This document shows positions 31,689 through 41,381 of a DNA stretch of 43,314 bases, piece after piece (position 1 is the stretch's first letter; every line of letters starts with the position of its first letter). Below the pieces are notes generated by a model. The model saw only the letters and a list, made by a program, of their open reading frames with translations. It was not told the origin of the DNA and ran no database searches. Source of the DNA: Nitrospiraceae bacterium (GTDB lineage: Bacteria; Nitrospirota; Nitrospiria; Nitrospirales; Nitrospiraceae); assembly GCA_005799365.1 (NCBI GenBank), contig SYGV01000096.1, positions 1 through 43,314 on the forward strand. The letters are read 5' to 3'. Made by a program: the position numbers and the translations under genes.

Positions 31689-32805
31689 TCGGGGCATCTG
31701 TCAGCGGAAAGGGCGTACGGGCTGGTGGGTCCGGCTGATGCACGAGGGCCGCGAACGGTGGCATAAGTGCGATACCAAGAGCCAGGCCCGAGCGCTCTAT
31801 GGACGCCTCAAGGCGGACCAGCGGGAAGGCCGCTACTTCGAGAAGCCCCACGCCGTTCCCTTTCGGGAGATCGCACGCGAGTATCTTCGGACCGTTGAAG
31901 CACGACGCCGCAAGAAGGGCGACGATCAGTCCCGCATGAACCGATGGCTCGCCGCCTTTGGGGGCCAAGATGCCGGCACCATCACCATCCGTCAAATCGA
32001 GAAAGTCTTAACGGACCTGGGCACTGACGGGAAGCAACCCGCCACGCTCGTGCGCCATCTCACGGTCTTGAAGGCCGTCTTCAATCGGGCCAAGCGGCTG
32101 GGCCTCGTGAAAGACAATCCGGCGGGCCTCGTAAAGGCCCCCCAGGTCAATAACGTCTTGGTGCGGTACCTCCTGCCTGACCAGGAACGCGCGCTGTTGA
32201 GTCATCTCCCTGAACAGTATGGCCCCATCGTCCTCACGGCCTTGCACACGGGCCTTCGACAGGGCGAACTCATCCGTCTCGTGTGGGCCGACGTTGATTG
32301 GAACATGGGGGTCTTAACGATCCACGAAACCAAAGCCGGGGAACGGCGGCGCGTGCCGATGAACTCAACCGTGGTGGGTCTGCTGAGCCGTCTGAAAGCT
32401 AGGGGGCACGCCCATCCCATCGAACGGATCTTTCCCTTCGATGCGCGATACCTCCGTCGCACGTTCGACGAAGCGGTCAAGGCCGCGGGTCTCACCCCGT
32501 TCAGATTTCATGATCTGAGGCACACCTTTGCCTCACGTTTGGCGATGCAGGGGGCGAATGACCGCACCCTCATGGTACTGGGAGGCTGGAAGTCTCCGGC
32601 CATGCTAAGCCGATATGCCCACCTGTCCCCGACTCATCTCTGGAAGGCCGTGGAGGGACTCACGCAGGCTGGAACCGTGACCAAAACCGTGACCGAGGAA
32701 ACCACCACGGACGATGACACGCAGAAGTTATTGAAAGATTTGGTGAGCCGGCTGGGACTCGAACCCAGGGCCCTCGCCTTAAAAGGGCGATGCTCTACCG
32801 ACTGA
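31666..32805 (+). CDS. int: Tyrosine integrase of the island
   Basis: 379 residues. An N-terminal AP2-like arm-binding part ('GWWVRLMHEGRERWHKCDTKSQARALYGRLKADQREG'), a SAM-like core-binding domain, then the catalytic domain with R198 (TGLRQGE), K223, H282-x-x-R285 (HDLRH), W308 (GGW) and the nucleophile Y317 (SRYAHL). It recombines the tRNA-Lys attachment site. The last about 22 codons are the antisense of tRNA-Lys, so its stop codon is supplied by the host tRNA. AAAGGG precedes the ATG at 31666; the track start at 31534 is too early. Confidence 0.95.
   Translation: MARKHGIDRGICQRKGRTGWWVRLMHEGRERWHKCDTKSQARALYGRLKADQREGRYFEKPHAVPFREIAREYLRTVEARRRKKGDDQSRMNRWLAAFGGQDAGTITIRQIEKVLTDLGTDGKQPATLVRHLTVLKAVFNRAKRLGLVKDNPAGLVKAPQVNNVLVRYLLPDQERALLSHLPEQYGPIVLTALHTGLRQGELIRLVWADVDWNMGVLTIHETKAGERRRVPMNSTVVGLLSRLKARGHAHPIERIFPFDARYLRRTFDEAVKAAGLTPFRFHDLRHTFASRLAMQGANDRTLMVLGGWKSPAMLSRYAHLSPTHLWKAVEGLTQAGTVTKTVTEETTTDDDTQKLLKDLVSRLGLEPRALALKGRCSTD
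32670..32694. repeat. Right copy of 25-bp ACCGTGACC-pair repeat
   Basis: Identical to 15386-15410. It lies inside the integrase reading frame (encoding GTVTKTVT), 44 bases from the right core repeat. Confidence 0.6.
32739..32785. repeat. Right attachment site within tRNA-Lys
   Basis: 47 bases identical to 15213-15259. The core covers the 3' half of tRNA-Lys from the anticodon loop to CCA plus 2 bases beyond it. Confidence 0.92.
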
Positions 32806-32816
32806 GCTACCGGCTC
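32741..32816 (-). tRNA. tRNA-Lys (TTT), island target
   Basis: Minus strand: the acceptor GAGCCGG pairs with CCGGCTC, discriminator A, CCA encoded. The anticodon stem TCGCC/GGCGA holds CTTTTAA (anticodon TTT), and the T arm is CTGGGTTCGAGTCCCAG. It is kept intact after integration and overlaps the integrase 3' end on the other strand. Confidence 0.95.
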
Positions 32817-33004
32817 ACCTGTGCAGAATGTTGGAAGCGGCCACCACCTGCGTTCTCGCATCGCTCACACCCTCGACGTATCGCAACAATACGCCTCGGC
32901 TTTTCGTTTGCTGCGGCCTTGTTGTCGACCGCCTTGCACATCCTGCGAAATGCTGGCATCCGACAATGAGCCCTGTCAACGCCTTTGGAGTGGTCGGACC
33001 GTGC

Positions 33005-34423
<1,419 letters not shown>

Positions 34424-34641
34424 TCAAGCCAACGGCGCGTGGGGGACAGGGCGTCACCTGTGCGGGGAGCGGCCCTTGCCGACGTGAGTTTTCTTACCGC
34501 CTCACGCATCGCGATGCCCGCGTCACGGGCCCTTGCCGTCTTGACGGGCCGCAGGCCGCATGCTAGCATGGGCACTCATTTGGTGGCGGTTGCTTCTCCG
34601 CAACGCATCACTCGGCGGTCATCATCAGCAATTATTCGGGT

Positions 34642-34717
34642 GGGGCTGTAGCGCAGTTGGGAGCGCGCGTGAATGGCATTCACGAGGTCGCCGGTTCAAT
34701 CCCGGCCAGCTCCACCA
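34642..34717 (+). tRNA. tRNA-Ala (GGC)
   Basis: The acceptor GGGGCTG pairs with CAGCTCC, discriminator A, CCA encoded. The anticodon stem CGTGA/TCACG holds ATGGCAT (anticodon GGC), and the T arm is CCGGTTCAATCCCGG. Confidence 0.93.
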
Positions 34718-34875
34718 AACCAAGCTTGCCAAGGCAATTGATCTGGTACGTGGCTAGGATATACCTGTGACTCGCTATACTGCCTCCAATCAATTCTTTG
34801 TCCTCCTCCTCTGACTGACGTCCCCTTCTGTCTTGTTTCACGCGCTGATCACACACCCAACGGATTAGTATTGCC

Positions 34876-36717
34876 ATGCTGCAAATCGAAGGCGTCAGTA
34901 AACAATTTTCCACCCGGGTGCTCCTGACCGACGCCTCCGCGCACCTGCGCCAGGGCTCGCGAGTCGGCCTAGTCGGTCCCAACGGGGCCGGCACGACCAC
35001 GCTCATGCGGATGATTCTCGGTGAGGATTCGCCGGACAAGGGCCGGATTCGCAAGCGTCCGCACCTGCGCGTGGGCTACCTGGCGCAAGAGCTGGAAACC
35101 TTGACCGGCAAGACCGTGCTGGACGCAGCCCACCGGGGCCAGTACCCGGAACACGAGGCCAAGCGCATCCTGTCTGGATTGGGCTTCGGCGAAGCGGATT
35201 TCAGCCGGCCGGTCGAGGCCCTCTCCGGCGGCTATCGCATGCGGGTCGCCCTGGCCCATCTGCTGCTGGCCAACCCGGACGTCCTGATGCTGGACGAGCC
35301 GACCAACCCCCTGGACAAGCCGACACAGCGCTGGTTCGAGCAGTTCCTGCTGAACTCCGGCATGACGCTCCTCGTCATCAGCCACGACACGGCCTTTCTG
35401 GATCGCATCGCCACACACGTCTGGGACTTGCGCGATCATGTCATTCAGGAATACCGGGGCAACTACCACCGCTTTCTGGAGCAGCGGGCCGCGCGCGACG
35501 AGCAACTGGAGGCGGCGGCAAACCGGCAGTCCAAGGAAATCGCCCGGGTCCAGAAGTTCGTGGACCGGTTCCGCTACCAGGCCAACAAGGCCAGCCAGGT
35601 CCAGTCCCGCATCAAGCAACTGGAAAAGGTCAAGCGCATCGAGCTGGGCCGGGACGCCAAGCGGGTCCGGTTCAAGTTTCCCCTGCCCCCGGCCAGCGGG
35701 CGGCACGTCTTCGACCTGCGCGGGGTGGCCAAGAGCTATGGCGCCACCGTCGTCTACGGCGCGTTGGATTTTTCGGTGGAACGAGGCCAGCGGGTGGCGC
35801 TGGTGGGAGAGAACGGGGCCGGGAAAAGCACGCTCCTTAAGATGCTGGCCGGAGTCCTGCCGCCCGACAAGGGCACCAGGGCCGTGGGCCATGGCGCTAC
35901 CGTCCATTACTTCGCGCAGCACCAGGCCGAAACCCTGAACCCGGAACACACGATCCTGGAATCCTTGAGCGAGGTCTCCACCCAGGCGGAGACGAACTTT
36001 CTGCGCGGCCTGGCCGGCGCCTTCCTGTTTTCCGGGCAGGACCAGAAAAAGCCGATCAAGTCCCTGAGCGGCGGGGAGCGGAACCGCGTGGCCCTCGCAC
36101 GGATGCTGGTGGAGCCGGCGAACACCCTGCTGCTGGACGAGCCGACGAACCACCTCGATCCGGCCTCTGTGGACGTGCTGACCGACGCCATGACCGACTT
36201 TCCCGGCACGATCGTTTTCATCTCGCACGACCCCACCTTCCTCTCGCGCATCGCCACCCGTGTGGTGGAGATCGAGGAGGGCAAGGCGCGGGACTACTAT
36301 GGAGACTACGAGTACTACCTGTGGAAACGGGCTCAGGAGCTGGAGTCCATCAAGGAATCCACGGCCGACCTCTCGCCGACGCAGAAACAGGCCAAGGCAA
36401 GCAACAAGGCCCTCCCCGCGCCGCCTCCCATCGCGGAGAAGAGCAAGTCGGGCGAACGGCGCGAACTGTCCAAGAGTCAGGCTAGGCTGGAGAAGCAAGT
36501 GGCCAGGGCCGAGGCAGAAGTGGCCGAACTGGAAGTCCGCCTCAAGAGCCGGGAACAAGAGCTGGCCGACCCGGCTCTGTACAAAGAAATCGCCCGCTGG
36601 AACGACCTGCACCAGGAACAGGACCGGTGGAAGAAGGACCTGGAACGACTCACCGCCAAATGGTCGAGCCTGACGGACGAGCTGGACGACGTAAAGAAGA
36701 AGCTGGCGGCGGTGTAA
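34876..36717 (+). CDS. ABC-F family ATPase (Uup-like) with altered first P-loop
   Basis: ABC-F proteins bind the ribosomal E site and act on stalled or initiating ribosomes. 613 residues contain two nucleotide domains, a linker ('FVDRFRYQANKASQVQSRIKQLEKVKRIE') and a C-terminal coiled coil (about 530-610) as in Uup. Domain 2 is intact (GENGAGKST, LSGGERNRVALARML, DEPTNHLD). Domain 1 reads GPNGAGTTT, with Thr40 where Lys is essential, and DEPTNPLD with Pro145 where His is usual; its LSGGYRMRVALAHLL is intact. Domain 1 is thus probably weak or inactive for ATP hydrolysis. Monocistronic, after tRNA-Ala. Confidence 0.92.
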   Translation: MLQIEGVSKQFSTRVLLTDASAHLRQGSRVGLVGPNGAGTTTLMRMILGEDSPDKGRIRKRPHLRVGYLAQELETLTGKTVLDAAHRGQYPEHEAKRILSGLGFGEADFSRPVEALSGGYRMRVALAHLLLANPDVLMLDEPTNPLDKPTQRWFEQFLLNSGMTLLVISHDTAFLDRIATHVWDLRDHVIQEYRGNYHRFLEQRAARDEQLEAAANRQSKEIARVQKFVDRFRYQANKASQVQSRIKQLEKVKRIELGRDAKRVRFKFPLPPASGRHVFDLRGVAKSYGATVVYGALDFSVERGQRVALVGENGAGKSTLLKMLAGVLPPDKGTRAVGHGATVHYFAQHQAETLNPEHTILESLSEVSTQAETNFLRGLAGAFLFSGQDQKKPIKSLSGGERNRVALARMLVEPANTLLLDEPTNHLDPASVDVLTDAMTDFPGTIVFISHDPTFLSRIATRVVEIEEGKARDYYGDYEYYLWKRAQELESIKESTADLSPTQKQAKASNKALPAPPPIAEKSKSGERRELSKSQARLEKQVARAEAEVAELEVRLKSREQELADPALYKEIARWNDLHQEQDRWKKDLERLTAKWSSLTDELDDVKKKLAAV

Positions 36718-36810
36718 GAGGACAAGGCGAGAGGAGCTATGCTGACGGCGTAGCGAGGAAGGCTGGGCACGTGGCCGCCACGCACCGGGAACGATCCCCC
36801 CCTCTCACTG

Positions 36811-37071
36811 TTAGGAACGATAGACCTCCTTACGATCGCCGATCTTCACGACAAGGACGATCAACTCTTTATCGCGGATCGTGTAGATGATCCGATAGTC
36901 CCCTTCCCGAATACGATACAGATCGTCCTCGCCGGCAAGTTTCTTCACACCCTGCGGACGCGGATTATCTCGCAAAGCCTTCATGCGCTTCACAAGACGT
37001 TTCTGGGTCGCCGGCGTACAGGCTTTGAGCTGACGTTCGGCAGAGGGGGCGAGGAGGATCGAATAGGCCAT
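36811..37071 (-). CDS. RelE/ParE-family toxin
   Basis: 86 residues: 'YSILLAPSAERQLKACTPATQKRLVKRMKALRDNPRPQGVKKLAGEDDLYRIREGDYRIIYTIRDKELIVLVVKIGDRKEVYR' is the standard RelE fold, with the 'YRIREGDYRIIY' strand pair and the closing 'IGDRKEVY'. It would cleave mRNA on ribosomes. It starts 6 bases after the antitoxin gene, in the usual antitoxin-first order. Confidence 0.94.
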   Translation of the reverse strand: MAYSILLAPSAERQLKACTPATQKRLVKRMKALRDNPRPQGVKKLAGEDDLYRIREGDYRIIYTIRDKELIVLVVKIGDRKEVYRS

Positions 37072-37077
37072 GGAAGG

Positions 37078-37332
37078 CTAAAGGCCGAGGTCCTTCAGAA
37101 TCGCATCGAGCGGTTTGGCTCCCTTCTTCTTGGTTTCAATCAACGCAGCCCGAGCGGCGGCGAGGTCAATACGATCTTCAAGCTCTTCCAACAGCCGCAA
37201 ATCGTCCATCGACACTACAGCGGCGATTTCTTTCCCTCGCCGATGCACCACCACGCGCTCCTTCCCGAACGCCACCCGATTGATCGTATTCGCAAAACCT
37301 TCTCGCGCCTTACTGGCAGGCAGATGCGCCAT
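37078..37332 (-). CDS. Phd/YefM-family antitoxin
   Basis: 84 residues. 'LPASKAREGFANTINRVAFGKERVVVHRRGKEIAAVVSMDDLRLLEELEDRIDL' is the Phd/YefM DNA-binding fold, followed by a toxin-binding helix. The ATG at 37332 has GGAGG 7 bases upstream (the track's TTG is 3 bases earlier). It likely represses its own promoter at the TTTGTACG repeats. Confidence 0.92.
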   Translation of the reverse strand: MAHLPASKAREGFANTINRVAFGKERVVVHRRGKEIAAVVSMDDLRLLEELEDRIDLAAARAALIETKKKGAKPLDAILKDLGL

Positions 37333-37367
37333 CAAACGCCTCCCTCATTGACTTGAACTGTGCTGAA

Positions 37368-37412
37368 CGTACAAAGCGTACAAATGCTACATTCCAGGTG
37401 ATCGTAAGTCAA
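37368..37412 (-). promoter_or_regulatory. Promoter and direct-repeat operator of the Phd/RelE pair
   Basis: Minus strand TTGACT (37407-37412), 17 bases, TAGCAT (37384-37389), followed by TTTGTACG twice with a 9-base period (37377-37384 and 37368-37375). Operator repeats just after the -10 fit antitoxin autorepression. Confidence 0.6.
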
Positions 37413-37437
37413 GAGGAGAGTGCTGCGCTGTCGCACA

Positions 37438-38730
37438 CTACGGTTTTTTCGGCCGGTAGTATTTCTTTCCGCTGAGCGGCTCCGGCAAATGACTCTGCTC
37501 CTTCTTGGCCGCCGGGTCCTCGTGGACGTACCGGTAGCCCTTCCCGTAGCTGAGATCCTTCATCAACGATGTGACCGCGTTGCGCAGGTGCAGCGGCACA
37601 GGCAAATTCCCGAACTCCCGCGCATCCTGCGCCGCTTCCAGCAAGCCTGCATAGGAAGCATTGTCCTTCGGCCCGGTGGCGAGATAGGTCGTCCCCTGCG
37701 CCAGGTTGATCTGGGCTTCGGGCAGGCCCACGAACTCCACCGCGTGAAAGACGGCCGTCGCGATCAGCAGCGCCTGGGGATCAGCGTTGCCGACGTCTTC
37801 CGAGGCAAAGATCACCATCCGCCTGGCGATGAATCGGGGGGCCTCCCCTCCTTCCAACATCCGCGCCAGCCAGTAGAGGGCCCCGTCCGGGTCCGAGTCC
37901 CTCATGCTTTTGATGTAGGCCGAGATCAGGTTGTAATGTTCTTCCCCGACCCGATCGTACCGGAGCGCCTTCTTGAGCAGCGCCGCATCCAGGGCTTCGG
38001 CATCCAGCAGCACGCGGCCACCCGGACCAGGCTTCGTCTGGGTCACCACGAATTCAAGCGCGGTCAGGGAAGCCCGCGCATCCCCGTTGCCGAATCCGAC
38101 CAAGCGCCGCCGCGCTTCTTGCGACAGGGCTGCCTTGAACCGGCCCAGGCCCCGCTCTGGGTCGGCCAGAGCCCGGTCCAGGATCTGCCCCATGGCCTCA
38201 TCGGAGAGGGACTTGAGCACCACCACCATGGAGCGGGACAACAACGGGGAGATCACCTCGAATGAAGGATTCTCCGTCGTGGCCCCCAGCAGAATCACCG
38301 TTCCCTTCTCCACGTGGGGAAGAAAGGCATCCTGCTGGGCCTTGTTGAAGCGGTGAATTTCGTCCACGAACAGGATCGTCCGCTGCTTGCGCCGCACACG
38401 CCGCTCCTCCGCTTCCTTGATCAGGCGTCGCAGCTCGGGGATGCCGCCGGTGATCGCGGAGAAGAAGACGAAGGCCGCTTTGGTGCGTCGCGCAATCAAT
38501 CGGGCTAGGGTCGTCTTGCCTGAGCCGGGCGGCCCCCAGAGAATGACCGAGGTGAGGGAATCGGACTCGATGGCCCGGCGGAGGGGCCGGTCCGGGGCGA
38601 TCATCTCCTCCTGCCCGACGAATTCGGAGAACTCCCTCGGTCTCATCCGTTCGGCCAAAGGGGCCGAGGCATCCACCTCGTCATCGTCCGGTTGGAAAAG
38701 AGCCGACTGATCGTCAGGCAGTTGCGTCAT
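37438..38730 (-). CDS. rarA: Replication-associated recombination protein RarA (MgsA)
   Basis: AAA+ ATPase that acts at stalled replication forks with SSB. 430 residues from the ATG at 38730: 'APLAERMRPREFSEFVGQEEMI', Walker A GPPGSGKTT, Walker B ILFVDEIHRFNKAQQDAFLPHVE, sensor 1 'LLGATTENPSFEV', then the C-terminal tetramer domain 'RYDRVGEEHYNLISAYIKSMRDSDPDGALYWLARMLEGGE' and 'SEDVGNADPQAL'. The extension to 38811 in the track lacks family sequence. Normal length. Confidence 0.96.
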   Translation of the reverse strand: MTQLPDDQSALFQPDDDEVDASAPLAERMRPREFSEFVGQEEMIAPDRPLRRAIESDSLTSVILWGPPGSGKTTLARLIARRTKAAFVFFSAITGGIPELRRLIKEAEERRVRRKQRTILFVDEIHRFNKAQQDAFLPHVEKGTVILLGATTENPSFEVISPLLSRSMVVVLKSLSDEAMGQILDRALADPERGLGRFKAALSQEARRRLVGFGNGDARASLTALEFVVTQTKPGPGGRVLLDAEALDAALLKKALRYDRVGEEHYNLISAYIKSMRDSDPDGALYWLARMLEGGEAPRFIARRMVIFASEDVGNADPQALLIATAVFHAVEFVGLPEAQINLAQGTTYLATGPKDNASYAGLLEAAQDAREFGNLPVPLHLRNAVTSLMKDLSYGKGYRYVHEDPAAKKEQSHLPEPLSGKKYYRPKKP

Positions 38731-38860
38731 GCGAGGGGCGTCCTCTTCGGAGTTGTGTCGGACGGTCCATTGTAGCCGGAGAGCCGAGGAGGCCGCAAAT
38801 AACCTGGGCATGCTACAATCGCCGGCGAGGCAGCCGGCAGGAAAAGCGGGAGGGAGAACG

Positions 38861-39658
38861 ATGAAGGCTCAGATCAACGGCATCACGCTCGCCTACAGCG
38901 ACCAGGGCCAGGGCCTGTCGGTCGTCTTTCTGCACGCCTTTCCCTTCAACCGGACGATGTGGGAACCGCAACTGGCTTATCTCTCGGACCGCTATCGCAT
39001 CATTACCGTGGACCTACGGGGCCATGGGGAGTCGGACGCCCCCTTCTGGCGCTACAGCATGGATCTCTTTGCGGACGACGTGAAAGGACTGCTGGATCAT
39101 CTCGACATTCGGCAGGCGGTGCTGGTCGGGCTCTCGATGGGCGGGTACCTGATGCTCGCCTTCCACCGGAAGTATCGGGAGCGGATCAAAGCCCTAGTCT
39201 TTTGCGACACGAGGGCGGAAGCGGATACGCAGGAACTGGCGGCCTGGCGGTTTGCGCTGGCCCAGAAGATTTATCAGGAAGGCACGAAAGCCGTGGTGGC
39301 CGAGATGGGACCCAAGCTGCTGTCGGCAGCCGCCTACCAGACCAAGCCCGATCTAGTCCGCCGGGTCGAGGCGATCAGCTTGAGCACCCAGATGAGCGGC
39401 GCCATCGGCGACCTGATGGCCATTGCGGAACGGCCGGACTCGAGTCCGGACTTGAGCCAAATCGCCTGCCCGACGCTGGTCCTCGTCGGCGACGAGGACC
39501 GGCTCACGACACCGGAGGAGAACCGACGGATCGCGGCGCGGATTGCGGGCGCGAAATTCGAGATCATCCCCTCAGCCGGCCACATCAGCAACCTGGAGCA
39601 GCCGGACGCCTTCAACCAAGCGATTCGTTCGTTCTTGCAAACGATCGAATCGCCGTGA
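38861..39658 (+). CDS. Alpha/beta hydrolase
   Basis: 265 residues from the ATG at 38861 (GGGAG upstream). The fold is clear: oxyanion region 'FLHAFPFNRTMW', 'DLRGHGESD', nucleophile elbow GLSMGG, acid in 'LVGDEDRLTTPEE' and catalytic His in 'SAGHISNLEQPDAF'. It resembles 3-oxoadipate enol-lactonase-type esterases, but the substrate cannot be told. Divergent from rarA. Confidence 0.9.
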   Translation: MKAQINGITLAYSDQGQGLSVVFLHAFPFNRTMWEPQLAYLSDRYRIITVDLRGHGESDAPFWRYSMDLFADDVKGLLDHLDIRQAVLVGLSMGGYLMLAFHRKYRERIKALVFCDTRAEADTQELAAWRFALAQKIYQEGTKAVVAEMGPKLLSAAAYQTKPDLVRRVEAISLSTQMSGAIGDLMAIAERPDSSPDLSQIACPTLVLVGDEDRLTTPEENRRIAARIAGAKFEIIPSAGHISNLEQPDAFNQAIRSFLQTIESP

Positions 39659-39734
39659 GGCGTGACATGTAAGGCGTCCGGCGCAAGCTGTTTCTTTTTG
39701 GAGCATCTTACGCCTCACCCCTTGCGCCTCACGG
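39653..39734. terminator. Inverted repeat between convergent genes
   Basis: CCGTGAGGCG (39653-39662) and CGCCTCACGG (39725-39734) are perfect complements, with further TAAGGCG/TTACGCC copies inside. A TTTTC follows on the plus strand. Perhaps a bidirectional terminator for the hydrolase and folE; the long loop makes this tentative. Confidence 0.35.
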
Positions 39735-39737
39735 TTT

Positions 39738-41372
39738 TCAGTCCGGGTCGCCGGCGCCGCCGCGGCGGATGAGCTTGAGGAATTCCTCGCGGGTCTGTTG
39801 CTGGGTGCGAAACGCGCCGAGCATGGAGCTGGTCACGGCGATCGTATTCTGCTTTTCCACCCCCCGCATCATCATGCAGAGGTGGCGGGCTTCCACCACC
39901 ACGCCCACTCCCGCCGGCTTCAGTTTGTCTTGAATCGCCTCCGCGATCTGCACGGTCAACCGCTCCTGGACCTGGAGCCGCCGGCTGAACATGTCCACGA
40001 TCCGGGGGATCTTGCTGAGGCCGACGACTTTCTTCCGCGGCAGGTACCCGACGTGGCAGCGGCCGAAGAAGGGCAGCATGTGGTGCTCGCAATTATGCGT
40101 CAGGTGTCCCGCAATCAAGAACGTGGGGTACGGATCACACTTAAAACTATACACTGTAAAGGGTTTCTTTGAGGGCGGAAGATGCCGCACGCCCACGACC
40201 GTCGCATACATACTTTCTTCCGGCACATAGAATTCCCTTTGCTGCCGAAAGCCATGCTTGTTAAACCATCCTGCCTGCGCCCATCGAGGCGAAACGTACA
40301 CCCTGCCGCAGCCGTCTCCATTCGCCGCTTTGGAAACCGGCGTCTCTAGGTAGTTAGCAAGTTCTGCCAGAAACGGCTGATTGGCGCTGATAATGAATCG
40401 TGCCTTCCCGGCAACAGTTCCATCCCCGTCGCAGTAGCCATCCCAAAATCCCTGCATCATCTCCTGCGACGCAGTGACGACCTTGGGAAATTGAAACACT
40501 GTGGGTTTGCTCCGCGCGCCTTGTTCGAGAACCGCCAGCCAACGACAGAATTTCTCCGCGATATCGCGCGCAACCACGCGAACCCGATACATGGGAATCG
40601 TTTTCTTCAAAAACCCGGACGGGACCAGGACGCGCTCGACCGTGGGCTCAAGCGGTGGGAAGGCCTGCGCGAGCATCTTCCTGTACTTGTCCGCAAAATC
40701 CTGTTTTTTCACGACCAGGCAGATGCGCCGGCCGTCTTGAATGCTGCCATCGGCCGCCGTGGCCCCCAGCGCATAGCCCAACGCATACCCGGGCTTTGCA
40801 CCATACCGCTCGCGGCAAAGGCTTTTCGGGTTGGTCCACTCGACCTGGGTCCCAGGTTCAAGATTCTGTGCTTCCTGCCACCCTGTTCCCGTCATGATGG
40901 GATGGTCTGGCGTGACTCGGAACTTACCGCGATCCGTTTTGACTTCGACCACGGCGCGCGTTTTCCGAGACGTGACCTGCGTAACCGTCGTCTGTTTGGC
41001 ATAACCTCTGTCGAGTGTCCACAAGCGGTCTCCCGGCTTGACCAGATACGCCGGTTTCGCCCCTTCTACGGCATTGACCAATTGTTTGCTGGGAACGCAC
41101 ATGCTGAAGAAGTCGATGTCCTTGACGATCACCCTCTCGTAGTATTCGAGCGGGAAGAGGGCTTCGTTCAGAAGGTGGTCGATGTTCTGCTTGTAGCCCT
41201 GGGTCATGAACCGGAGCGCCTTCTCCACCCGCTCCGGCGTCTTCTCCAGTCCGTTCCGTGTGGGGTCCTCGCCCAACAGCGTCAAGAGCCGCGTCACCAC
41301 TTCACGCAGCTCGGTTTCGTGCGTCCGCCCCTGTTTTGTCTTCCCCTGTCGTCCCGCCCTTGTGCGTGCCAT
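39738..41372 (-). CDS. folE: GTP cyclohydrolase I FolE interrupted by an intein
   Basis: FolE turns GTP into dihydroneopterin triphosphate for folate and 7-deazaguanine synthesis. The 544-residue precursor has N-extein residues 1-91 ('[29 protein letters not shown]...[10 protein letters not shown]') and C-extein 428-544 ('[53 protein letters not shown]...[14 protein letters not shown]'). Together these are 208 residues, the usual FolE size. The intein lies exactly before the zinc-binding Cys of CEHH, so enzyme activity requires splicing. GGGAG lies before the ATG. It follows queD by 9 bases; the pair feeds pterin/queuosine precursors. Confidence 0.96.
   Translation of the reverse strand: MARTRAGRQGKTKQGRTHETELREVVTRLLTLLGEDPTRNGLEKTPERVEKALRFMTQGYKQNIDHLLNEALFPLEYYERVIVKDIDFFSMCVPSKQLVNAVEGAKPAYLVKPGDRLWTLDRGYAKQTTVTQVTSRKTRAVVEVKTDRGKFRVTPDHPIMTGTGWQEAQNLEPGTQVEWTNPKSLCRERYGAKPGYALGYALGATAADGSIQDGRRICLVVKKQDFADKYRKMLAQAFPPLEPTVERVLVPSGFLKKTIPMYRVRVVARDIAEKFCRWLAVLEQGARSKPTVFQFPKVVTASQEMMQGFWDGYCDGDGTVAGKARFIISANQPFLAELANYLETPVSKAANGDGCGRVYVSPRWAQAGWFNKHGFRQQREFYVPEESMYATVVGVRHLPPSKKPFTVYSFKCDPYPTFLIAGHLTHNCEHHMLPFFGRCHVGYLPRKKVVGLSKIPRIVDMFSRRLQVQERLTVQIAEAIQDKLKPAGVGVVVEARHLCMMMRGVEKQNTIAVTSSMLGAFRTQQQTREEFLKLIRRGGAGDPD
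40092..41099 (-). other. FolE intein with LAGLIDADG homing endonuclease (336 residues)
   Basis: Precursor residues 92-427. It begins with Cys92 ([13 protein letters not shown]; block A). Block B is '[17 protein letters not shown]' with TxxH. The two endonuclease dodecapeptides are '[14 protein letters not shown]' (D208) and '[13 protein letters not shown]' (D317). Block F is '[16 protein letters not shown]'. It ends HLTHN with penultimate His426, Asn427 and Cys428 as +1 residue. All splicing and endonuclease residues appear intact. Confidence 0.95.
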
Positions 41373-41381
41373 GCGCTCCCT

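Larger units (their letters stand above)
15213..32785. mobile_element. Integrative island inserted in tRNA-Lys (about 17.5 kb)
   Basis: It is bounded by 47-bp identical copies of the tRNA-Lys 3' part (15213-15259 and 32739-32785). The integrase runs into the intact tRNA at the right end. Inside are xis-like, primase and helicase genes plus defence-like cargo (PD-(D/E)XK nuclease, C5 methylase/Z1 module, HigBA, MoxR/VWA/MetK operon). There are no visible capsid, tail or conjugation genes, so it is probably a satellite or mobilizable island. Flanking genes are ordinary chromosomal genes (msrA and purA). Confidence 0.9.

Noticed and set aside
34969-36612. 547-residue minus-strand ORF
   Set aside because: Antisense shadow of the ABC-F gene, whose motifs are unmistakable on the plus strand.
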